64,000 nt of DNA from Chitinophagaceae bacterium (lineage in GTDB: Bacteria; Bacteroidota; Bacteroidia; Chitinophagales; Chitinophagaceae), in assembly GCA_019638475.1 (NCBI GenBank), contig JAHBTR010000001.1, positions 62,001-126,000 of the forward strand, given 5' to 3'. Positions within the stretch are counted from its first letter, which is position 1. Each line of letters opens with the position of its first letter. The translations under genes and the position numbers were made by a program. The notes under the pieces are model-generated. The model was not told the origin of the DNA. It was given only the letters and a program-made list of their open reading frames with translations, and searched no databases. Positions 57,055-64,000 of this stretch are shown one piece after another.

Positions 57055-57858
57055 TTATAAAAGATAGCTGCTCATTTCTGTTTGATATTCTAAAGAAATT
57101 TGTTTGGCTTCTTCTGCAAAAGATTCATGTGTACCAGCATAAATAATAGCTCTGCTTATACTAACCAATAAACCACATTCTTTGTTCATACCATATTTAC
57201 TTACTTCTCTTAAACTACCACCTTGAAAGCCTATACCTGGAACCAATAAAAAATTATCTGGAACAATAGCTCTAATATTGGTTAATTCAACTGCTTGTGT
57301 AGCTCCTACTACAAACATTAAATTATTTGGAGTACCCCATTTTGCAATGCTTTCAATTACTTTTTCATAAACAAACCGCTCTCCTACTTTTAATAATTCA
57401 AAATCTTTAGCCCCTGCATTAGATGTTAGTCCTAAAACAATTGTAAACTTATTGTCATATTCTAAAAAAGGTCTGATACTGTCTTCTCCCATATAAGGAG
57501 CAACAGTTAAAGCATCAAAAGGATAAGTTTCAAAAAATGTTTTTGCATAGTATGATGAAGTATTGCCAATATCTCCTCTTTTTGCATCAGCTATTTTAAA
57601 ATGAGTATTTGGAATATAGTGTAAAGTTTCTTCCATTATATCCCAACCCTTTGTACCCATTGCTTCATAAAAAGCTGTATTTATTTTATAGCTTACACAA
57701 TAATTTTTGGTAGCATCTATAATAGCTTTATTAAACTGAACAATAGCATTGGGTATATGTTGAAGATGTTTTGGTATCTTGGTTATGTCAGTATCTAAGC
57801 CTACACATAAGTAAGATTTTTTTTGTTGTATTTGCTGTACAAGAAATTCTTTTGTCAT
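57055..57858 (-). CDS. pyrF: Orotidine 5'-phosphate decarboxylase (PyrF)
   Basis: 267 residues, the longer type 2 form of the last step to UMP. The catalytic Asp-Lys-Asp array is in FKIADAKRGDIGNT. CVGLDTDITKIP at the start and VPGIGFQGG near the end are conserved. No other pyr gene lies nearby. Confidence 0.93.
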   Translation of the reverse strand: MTKEFLVQQIQQKKSYLCVGLDTDITKIPKHLQHIPNAIVQFNKAIIDATKNYCVSYKINTAFYEAMGTKGWDIMEETLHYIPNTHFKIADAKRGDIGNTSSYYAKTFFETYPFDALTVAPYMGEDSIRPFLEYDNKFTIVLGLTSNAGAKDFELLKVGERFVYEKVIESIAKWGTPNNLMFVVGATQAVELTNIRAIVPDNFLLVPGIGFQGGSLREVSKYGMNKECGLLVSISRAIIYAGTHESFAEEAKQISLEYQTEMSSYLL

Positions 57859-57949
57859 GTTGCGAAGCTAAAAAATAATATTATTCATTTTGTAATATAG
57901 TTATAGAAAGCTCATAATACGTTGAATATAGGTTTTTGAAATTATTTTT

Positions 57950-58648
57950 TTAAATTCTAAAACCACTACCATGGTCATGTGTTTTCCCAATATTCTTACC
58001 AGAGTTATAAACACCAATTCTAATATCAAACATGATACTTCCATCTGTAATACAATTTAAAAAATTTTCAAACCTAAAATTGTGGTATATTTCTGCATTG
58101 GTATAATGGTAATGCTTTTTAGATTTTACTTCTTTAGTATCAGCAAGAACTAATAGTAGATTTTTCATTTTTTTTGCGGCTTTTATTAATGTTTAAAAGT
58201 CCCAGTGAACTTTAGATAAAAGCTTGTTGTCAAAGTCTTTAATAAGTAATTCTACTCTTTCATTTTTTCTATCAACATTTAATTGCATTTTATATTTTGA
58301 ATATATAATAGAAGTTTTATTACCAAATACAGAAGCATATAACTTCTTCTTTTCAGGATGTTTTGCGCCTCTTATTTCTCCATAAGTCTCTCTTAAAAAA
58401 GAATTAGCTTTAACTGGATAATCTGGAGATTTAGTAAATAAAGAGATATATGATGTATTAAATAATCTTTGACTTTTTATTTCAAATCCTTCATAATCAG
58501 CTTCCTTTTTATTATTCTCTACTACTCCAAATAAATCTTCAAAAGTGTTGCCAATTCCACCATCTGTATTATTGGGTCTTGTACATTCTACAAAACCTAA
58601 ATCTTTTATTTGATAAAATTTATCTTTTAATGTTTGTATAATTTTCAT
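57950..58648 (-). pseudogene. MvaI/BcnI-type restriction endonuclease with in-frame TAA
   Basis: From ATG 58648 the frame runs 151 codons (CTRPNNTDGGIGNTFEDLFG, EGFEIKSQR) and meets TAA at 58195-58193 after KVHWDF. The same frame then continues for 80 codons (TLIKAAKK, MKNLLLVLADTKEV to HGSGFRI). Read as one, it is ~232 residues, close to MvaI (~249), and the join falls inside conserved sequence. Relatives cut CCWGG or CCSGG. The gene overlaps its C protein gene by 4 bases. The break probably inactivates it unless the stop is read through. Confidence 0.8.
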
Positions 58649-58872
58649 AAAGATGTTTCTGGTAATAAATCTTTTGGGCTTATATCTAAAGCCTTAGAGA
58701 TATTATTAATATGGTTTAAATTATATTTTGAGTTAAACTTGAAGCTTTCTATTTTTCCAATAAACCCTGTTGAAACTCCAATAGCAAATGCCAAATCAGT
58801 TTGAGACAACTTTTTTTCTTGCCTTATTTGTTTAACTTTATTTATAACATAAGTTTCCATTTTTGTGAGCAT
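58645..58872 (-). CDS. XRE-family C protein of the restriction-modification locus
   Basis: 75 residues, a helix-turn-helix protein (SQTDLAFAIGVSTGFIGKIES). C proteins bind short palindromes to delay restriction-enzyme synthesis until DNA is methylated. It is coupled to the nuclease gene by an ATGA overlap. ATG 58860 is an alternative start. It is intact, unlike the two enzymes beside it. Confidence 0.85.
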   Translation of the reverse strand: MLTKMETYVINKVKQIRQEKKLSQTDLAFAIGVSTGFIGKIESFKFNSKYNLNHINNISKALDISPKDLLPETSL

Positions 58873-58927
58873 TTTTATTTAGTTTTGTTTGGTTGAAATT
58901 CTACCTAATTAAATTAAATAACAAATA

Positions 58928-58935
58928 CCTATAGG
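58928..58935. promoter_or_regulatory. CCTATAGG palindrome, candidate C-box
   Basis: A perfect 8-base palindrome 13 bases before the methyltransferase ATG, in the 76-base divergent gap. C proteins usually bind two such sites; a second clear copy was not found. Confidence 0.3.
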
Positions 58936-58948
58936 AAAGCGACATAAA

Positions 58949-59689
58949 ATGATAATAAATAAAGTTTATAATGAAAATTGTCTTGACACTTTAAAGAAGA
59001 TGCCAGATAATTTTATTGATTTGGTTATAACTTCTCCTCCTTATAATATGAATTTGAGAATAAGAAATGGGCAATATTGTTCTAGGCAAATAGTAAAGGA
59101 GTTTAGTACAAAATATGATGGCTTTGATGATAATTTACCAATAGACGAATATTATGCTTTGCATTTACAAGTATTAAAATAACTTATAAGAACTAGTAAT
59201 ATTATATTTTATAATATTCAAATTGTTACAAGAAGTAAGAGAGCTATTTTTAAAATTATTGGAGAACTTTCTGATTATTTAAAAGATATTATTGTTTGGG
59301 ATAAAGGATATGCACAACCTGCAATGGCTCATAAAGTTTTGAATAGGAGAACTGAACTTATTTTAGTTTTTGATTCAAAAAATGCTATTAGCCGCCAATT
59401 TGAAAAAGCCAATTTTGAAAGAGGAACATTAGATGACTTATGGCAAATAAAAAGAGGTAAAAAAATTGCAGATAATCACTCTGCTGTTTTTCCTGAAGAA
59501 TTAGTTAGCACCATTATTCGTAATTTTTCAAATGAAAATGATATAGTTTATGACCCTTTTATGGGAACTGGAACTACTGCTGTTGTTGCAAAAAAATTAA
59601 ATAGACATTTTTTGGGTAGCGAATTAAATAAAAAATATTTTGAAGTAATTAAACATAGGTTATTAGAACTTGAAAGCCAATTATTCTAA
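58949..59689 (+). pseudogene. DNA methyltransferase (N4C/N6A type) with in-frame TAA
   Basis: Catalytic motif IV TSPPYN is at ~29-34, and the AdoMet motif DPFMGTGTTAVVAKKL is near the C-terminus, a permuted (beta-class) order. TSPPY favours cytosine-N4 methylation, as in MvaI/BcnI systems. TAA at 59180-59182 (codon 78, after LQVLK) interrupts a frame that continues with LIRTSNIIFYNIQIVT through a conserved region; GAA at that point would give a normal protein. The total is about 245 residues. The stop falls between the two motifs. Confidence 0.8.
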
Positions 59690-60511
59690 TGCCTCCTTCT
59701 CTCCCATCAAAGTATTTATGATAGTTTTTGCTGTTGCTTCATCAAGTATAGGAAACCTTATTTCATCGTTGGTTCTTCCTCCTCTTGTATTCCAACCATA
59801 ATTTATTTCCATTACCATTGGCTGCTTTTCTTTTATTAGTTTTACACTATTCAGCCATCTGGTATCATCTCTAAATACATTCATTTTGCCATTAACAATA
59901 ACACTGTTTTGTGTAACAATTATTTCGTGTTGTTGTTTATTATTTGCTGAAATGCTTTTCATAGTTAAATAATATTTCAACAAGCCATAAAAAACTGCAA
60001 TAACAGATGAAACTAATATAGCAGAAGTTGTAGAAGCAGAACGAGCAATTTTTAAGAAAATAGTTCCTAACACAATTAGCAAGAATGATTCAATAAATGT
60101 ATTGGTTTTTCTCACTTTTTTTTCATCTTTATAAAACATATTCCATTCATTATTATTCATTTGCCATTGGGCAATTACAAAATTATTGGTGGGAGAATTT
60201 GTTTTAATAACATCCACTTCTTTAGTAATTTCTATAATGGGTTGTGCATTTTCTATGGTTGATTGCCTGCTTTCTTTAATTGCTTTTTGATAAAATGTAT
60301 TAATATTTTTTTTCTTTTTGTTATACTTAATTTGTTTTACAGCAGCCATTACAAATAAACAAGAACAAAAGATTAATAACAACCCTAACAAACCCATTTT
60401 ATCAGGCAAAGTCATAGTTAAAGCAATAGCAACAGGCAAAATCATTAATGCAAGAAAAAAATAAATAGCCACTACAATAATTGAAAAACTATCTCTATAT
60501 TTTTCATCCAT
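59681..60511 (-). CDS. Membrane protein of unknown function
   Basis: 276 residues with about four hydrophobic segments (near 10-32, 38-58, 140-155, 162-180), a lysine-rich loop, and a soluble C-terminal domain of ~90 residues with beta strands (QHEIIVTQNSVIVNG). I recognise no family. It converges on the methyltransferase gene, overlapping its last 9 bases. Confidence 0.6.
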   Translation of the reverse strand: MDEKYRDSFSIIVVAIYFFLALMILPVAIALTMTLPDKMGLLGLLLIFCSCLFVMAAVKQIKYNKKKKNINTFYQKAIKESRQSTIENAQPIIEITKEVDVIKTNSPTNNFVIAQWQMNNNEWNMFYKDEKKVRKTNTFIESFLLIVLGTIFLKIARSASTTSAILVSSVIAVFYGLLKYYLTMKSISANNKQQHEIIVTQNSVIVNGKMNVFRDDTRWLNSVKLIKEKQPMVMEINYGWNTRGGRTNDEIRFPILDEATAKTIINTLMGEKEALE

Positions 60512-60613
60512 AAGAGTACTAATTTAATATTAAGTTCAGCACTAAAATAATAAAATATTATTTGAAGCAATGAATTTTAATTTGTCTATTACAGCAGCAA
60601 TACTCACAAGAAC

Positions 60614-60621
60614 TATCTTTG
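60614..60621 (+). promoter_or_regulatory. Candidate -7 box of the aspartate kinase gene
   Basis: TATCTTTG, a perfect TAnnTTTG match, 19 bases before the ATG. The nearest TTTG lies 29 bases upstream, beyond normal spacing. Confidence 0.45.
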
Positions 60622-60640
60622 CTTCTTAACATTTCTATAT

Positions 60641-61894
60641 ATGAAGGTTTTTAAGTTTGGAGGAGCAAGTTGTAACTCAGTAGAAAGAATACAGAATATA
60701 CCTAATATTTTAAAGCAGTATCATCAAGAGCAAATAGTTATGATTGTTTCTGCTATGGGAAAAACAACTAATGCTCTTGAGCAAGTAGTATCTAATTATT
60801 ATAAGCAGGATAATCAAAAAGCTAAAGCATTATTAGAAGAGATTAAAGAACAACATTTGTTGATAACTAAAAGTTTGCTTAATCATTTATTGAATGAATG
60901 TAACAATAAATTGTATGCGTATTTTAGTGAAATTGACAATCTATTATTAATAAAGCCTTCAAAAGAATTTGATTACTACTATGACCAAATTGTTAGTACA
61001 GGAGAATTATTAAGTACTTGTATTATTAGCTTTTATTTGAATGAAGCAGGTATAGAAAATATTTTGTTAGATGTAAGAAATATTGTAAAAACAGATAACA
61101 ATTTTAGAGATGCTACTATTTTATGGGAAGAAACAAGTGCAAACATGGTAGCTACAAAATTGCATCCTTCATTAACCATAACACAAGGTTTTATTGGCAG
61201 TACCAATAATGGTGAAAGTACTACCTTAGGAAGAGAAGGAAGTGATTATTCAGCAGCCATTTTTGCCAATATTTTACATGCTGATAGTTTAACTATTTGG
61301 AAAGATGTAGAAGGTGTAATGAATGCTGACCCAAAAGCTTTTGCTGATGTACAATTAATTAATGAACTTAGTTTTAATGAAGTAATTGAAATGTCTTATT
61401 ATGGTGCTCAAGTGATTCATCCAAAAACCATTAAACCATTACAAAACAAAGAGATTCCATTGTATGTAAAATCTTTTTTAGATAGTTCTTTACAAGGCAC
61501 AGTTATATCTGCAAAAGAAATTAATAACCTCCCCCCTATTATTGTTATCAAAGAAAAACAGGTATTAATTCATTTACATACAAAAGATTTTAGTTTTGTA
61601 GGCGAAAAACCCATTGCTGCTTTATACAAAATATTTTCAGCACTTAAAATAAAACCCAACCTTATACAAACAGGAGCTATTAGTATTCAAATATGTTTAG
61701 ATAATTGGGAAGATAAAATAGAACAACTAACAGCTCATTTATCTACTTTATTTACTATTCAAAAGCAAATAGATTTAGAGTTATTAACCATTAGACACTA
61801 TACAAAAGATTTAAAAAATAAGATGCTGAATAAAAAAAATATTATTCTTTTGCAACAAACTAAAGAAACAATTCAAGCATTGTATTTAATGTAA
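60641..61894 (+). CDS. Aspartate kinase
   Basis: 417 residues, a monofunctional kinase without a homoserine dehydrogenase domain. Phosphorylates aspartate for lysine, threonine and methionine synthesis. KFGGASCNSVERI at the N-terminus, TTLGREGSDYSAA and WKDVEGVMNADPK are catalytic blocks. The C-terminal regulatory region is short and divergent for an ACT pair, so allosteric control may be weak. It is followed 24 bases later by a DUF721 gene. Confidence 0.9.
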   Translation: MKVFKFGGASCNSVERIQNIPNILKQYHQEQIVMIVSAMGKTTNALEQVVSNYYKQDNQKAKALLEEIKEQHLLITKSLLNHLLNECNNKLYAYFSEIDNLLLIKPSKEFDYYYDQIVSTGELLSTCIISFYLNEAGIENILLDVRNIVKTDNNFRDATILWEETSANMVATKLHPSLTITQGFIGSTNNGESTTLGREGSDYSAAIFANILHADSLTIWKDVEGVMNADPKAFADVQLINELSFNEVIEMSYYGAQVIHPKTIKPLQNKEIPLYVKSFLDSSLQGTVISAKEINNLPPIIVIKEKQVLIHLHTKDFSFVGEKPIAALYKIFSALKIKPNLIQTGAISIQICLDNWEDKIEQLTAHLSTLFTIQKQIDLELLTIRHYTKDLKNKMLNKKNIILLQQTKETIQALYLM

Positions 61895-61918
61895 AATTAA
61901 AGTTACCTTTACTGCATT

Positions 61919-62200
61919 ATGGGAGAATATTCATTAGGTGATGCCATGAAAAATTTTATACGCCAAAGCAAATTACGCAATGGTATTAGAGCTGTGCAAA
62001 TAGAAGAAGTGTGGGAAGAAATTATGGGCAACACTATTGCTAAATACACAGATAAAATTGAAATTGTTAATCAAACACTTTTTATTAGAACATATATTGC
62101 TGCTTTAAAAAATGAATTAATGTTTCAAAAGCAACAAATCATTGACAGAGTAAATGAAAAATTTGGTGAAAAGGTCATTAACAATGTGGTGATACAATAA
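61919..62200 (+). CDS. DUF721 (DciA-like) protein
   Basis: 93 residues. The pattern VEEVWEEIMGNTIAKYTDKIEIVNQTLFIRTY and the C-terminal KQQIIDRVNEKFGEK fit DUF721, whose DciA branch loads or helps the replicative helicase in bacteria without DnaC. It converges on the phosphorylase gene, with 12 bases between the stops. Confidence 0.8.
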   Translation: MGEYSLGDAMKNFIRQSKLRNGIRAVQIEEVWEEIMGNTIAKYTDKIEIVNQTLFIRTYIAALKNELMFQKQQIIDRVNEKFGEKVINNVVIQ

Positions 62201-62212
62201 AAGGCAATGTGG

Positions 62213-63085
62213 TTAAATATTTTCTATAATTGCCAAACAAGTTTTAATTAACTTTTCTACTGCTGCTGCACTGTCTTTACTAAATTCTTTTCTTACCCTG
62301 TTGGCAATAATAACATTGATACTTAAACATTGATGACCCAATAATTTTCCTAAGCCATAAATAGCACTTGTTTCCATTTCAAAATTACTGATACGATGAT
62401 TGCCAAAAGAAAAATCTGTAAGGTTATCTACTAATGTAGGATTGGAAATTCCTAACCTTAAAATTCTTCCTTGAGGTCCATAAAAACCAGGGCAGGTAAC
62501 TGTAATACCTCTATGAAATCCTTCTACAAAATGCTTAATAATATTTGTACTACATGATGCAATATAAGGCTGAACATTGCCTGTAAGTTGTGTATGAGCA
62601 ATAAAATGTTGAAGCAACTGTTGCTCTTCTGAATTCATTTGAAGCCTATAGAAATTTAATAAATTATCTAATCCTAAACCATGTGTACCACTTACTAAAC
62701 CATCTACAGGAATATCGCCTTGCAATGAACCTGAAGTTCCCAAACGAATAATGGTTAATGGTGTATGTGTAGATTTGATTGTTCTATTAGTAAAGTCAAT
62801 ATTTTTTAAAGCATCTAATTCGTTAAGAGCTATATCTATATTATCAGGTCCAATACCTGTAGAAATTACAGTAATTCTTTTTTTGCCTACATAACCTGTA
62901 TGAGAAATAAACTCTCTATGTTGTCTTTTAACTTCAATTTTATCAAAGTATTTACTAACAATAGCTACTCTGTCAGGGTCGCCAACAGTAATAATAGTAT
63001 CAGCTAATTCATCTGGAGTTAAATCAATATGATAAATGCCTCCACGATTATTAATGATTAATTCAGATTCTTCTATTCTACTCAT
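62213..63085 (-). CDS. Nucleoside phosphorylase (uridine-phosphorylase type)
   Basis: 290 residues, PNP/UDP family. The phosphate-binding VGDPDRV, STGIGPDNIDIALNEL, RLGTSGSL and the substrate loop NFEMETSAIYGLG are all present. It most likely splits uridine with phosphate for pyrimidine salvage. Base specificity cannot be proved by eye. Confidence 0.88.
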   Translation of the reverse strand: MSRIEESELIINNRGGIYHIDLTPDELADTIITVGDPDRVAIVSKYFDKIEVKRQHREFISHTGYVGKKRITVISTGIGPDNIDIALNELDALKNIDFTNRTIKSTHTPLTIIRLGTSGSLQGDIPVDGLVSGTHGLGLDNLLNFYRLQMNSEEQQLLQHFIAHTQLTGNVQPYIASCSTNIIKHFVEGFHRGITVTCPGFYGPQGRILRLGISNPTLVDNLTDFSFGNHRISNFEMETSAIYGLGKLLGHQCLSINVIIANRVRKEFSKDSAAAVEKLIKTCLAIIENI

Positions 63086-63128
63086 ATCAAAGATTTTGTT
63101 TTAAAACAATAAAGTTAAATGAATTTAT

Positions 63129-64000
63129 TTATTCAATAGATTTTATAGCACCATCTTGCTTTTTAATAAAGTATAAATGTTTATTTTCAAAATAGTCTAT
63201 ACTGGGCGTTGCATTTTTATTTAATATAGGTTGTATATTAAAGTCTGTAAAAATTTTAAATGTAGTATCAGAAGCTAAATAAGTAATAAAATCAGTTGGA
63301 TATTTTACCAATAAATGACAAAAATTATAAGTTATTTCATAGCCTTTTAAAAACCAATCGCTGGCTCTTGCATAAAATTTTTCTCTATAAATATCGGTCA
63401 AATATTTTCCAAAACCTTCTCCTCTTTTAAAGTTGTATGGAGTTGAGTAAATAATTTCAATGCCTTTAGTTATTTCATCCATTGAGGGTTTATTAAAATC
63501 TTTAATACCACTCCATGTAGGCATACCAACGGCTATAGAAGAATAATTTTTTAGAGCAGTAAGACTGTTTACTAATCTTATTCCAAAATTTTCATTTACA
63601 GTACCACAGATAACTACATTATTTTTGGTACTATCTAAAGCATTTCTTAATTGGTTGGTAGAAAAAGAATCTGATAATATTACTGTTTTATATTTTAAAG
63701 CAACAGAGGGTGTTAGTTCACCCATTTCAGTAAAAATATTTTCAATGTCATTTTCTAATTTTCCTTTTCGTTTTATATAAATTAAATTTTTTGCTGAATG
63801 ATTTTTTTGTATGTATTTATATATTCCTTCACAATGAGAACGAAGAGAAGAGTTTAGTAAAACAAAATAAGGGTTGTCTTCTACCCCACCATCATTAGGA
63901 TAAGTAGCAGAAATTAATGGTATTTTTTTATGCTTTGCAAAATCTGCTAAAGGCTTTATTTCATTTCTATCTTTAAAAGATACAATCATTAAAGAAACAC
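63129..64000 (-). CDS. Periplasmic-binding (PBP1-fold) protein, N-terminus outside the window
   Basis: About 290 residues of an open frame that continues past the right edge. The fold resembles type 1 periplasmic binding proteins (KTVILSDSFSTNQLRNAL, NVVICGTVNENFGIRLVN, FNFKRGEG-like late blocks). In Bacteroidota such domains often follow LysM repeats; those would lie outside. The signal peptide and ligand cannot be assessed. The internal ATG at 63989 is not the true start. Confidence 0.65.
   Translation of the reverse strand, partial: VSLMIVSFKDRNEIKPLADFAKHKKIPLISATYPNDGGVEDNPYFVLLNSSLRSHCEGIYKYIQKNHSAKNLIYIKRKGKLENDIENIFTEMGELTPSVALKYKTVILSDSFSTNQLRNALDSTKNNVVICGTVNENFGIRLVNSLTALKNYSSIAVGMPTWSGIKDFNKPSMDEITKGIEIIYSTPYNFKRGEGFGKYLTDIYREKFYARASDWFLKGYEITYNFCHLLVKYPTDFITYLASDTTFKIFTDFNIQPILNKNATPSIDYFENKHLYFIKKQDGAIKSIE

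Noticed and set aside
18585..59689. Genome-wide reassignment of TAA or TAG as a sense codon
   Set aside because: Many intact genes here end properly at TAA and TAG, with correct family lengths.

Overview
The window is low-GC DNA (about 30% by eye) from a member of the Bacteroidota, most plausibly the Chitinophagales/Chitinophagaceae side of the phylum. Support comes from a type IX secretion (T9SS) sorting domain, SPOR, Omp28-like and HU-CCDC81-like proteins, a complete menFDBA + menCE menaquinone set, and promoters of the Bacteroidota form TTTG-N19-21-TAnnTTTG. I saw no rRNA, tRNA, CRISPR array or insertion sequence.

Layout. 1-8.5 kb: signal peptidase I (cut by the window edge), then menaquinone synthesis on the minus strand (menF-menD-menB-menA, a 0.4-kb repeat-filled gap, menC-menE). 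8.6-17.5 kb: a NarL-type response regulator; a likely operon TPR protein / outer-membrane barrel / membrane-anchored HU-like protein / membrane-anchored DnaJ / purE; then purC and an ArsC-like protein. 17.5-30.2 kb: envelope and housekeeping genes (SIMPL protein, penicillin acylase, N-acetylmuramoyl-alanine amidase, MscS channel, yidD-rnpA-rpmH, single-domain asparaginase, EEP phosphatase, glutamate-synthase-like protein behind a leader terminator, MFS transporter). 30.2-37.3 kb: a tandem-repeat patch, then class I aldolase, accD, gyrA and a TPR protein. 37.4-41.9 kb: decayed accessory DNA, namely a broken GmrSD-type DUF262/DUF1524 gene and a 5'-truncated T9SS cargo protein. 42-48.4 kb: deoC, a full aldehyde dehydrogenase and a half-length non-catalytic ALDH paralogue, interleaved with two toxin-antitoxin pairs, then SPOR and M20 peptidase genes. 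48.4-52.7 kb: a NucS-like nuclease and a YbdK ligase / ATP-grasp / esterase group that may make a small amide-linked metabolite. 52.7-57.9 kb: ECF sigma factor, dipeptide epimerase, Omp28-like lipoprotein, trhO, pyrF. 57.9-59.7 kb: a type II restriction-modification locus (MvaI/BcnI-like nuclease, C protein, divergent methyltransferase). 59.7-64 kb: membrane protein, aspartate kinase, DUF721 protein, nucleoside phosphorylase and a partial PBP1-fold protein.

The most striking observation is that defence and accessory genes are repeatedly interrupted by single in-frame stop codons: restriction enzyme, methyltransferase, GmrSD, a PIN toxin and one small membrane ORF. Core genes beside them are intact. 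In the restriction-modification locus both nuclease and methyltransferase are hit. The most plausible little-studied system is the YbdK/ATP-grasp/esterase group; the deoC-ALDH-half-ALDH group is second. Starts were moved from upstream TTG or ATG codons to internal ATGs where overlap, signal peptide or promoter position supported it.
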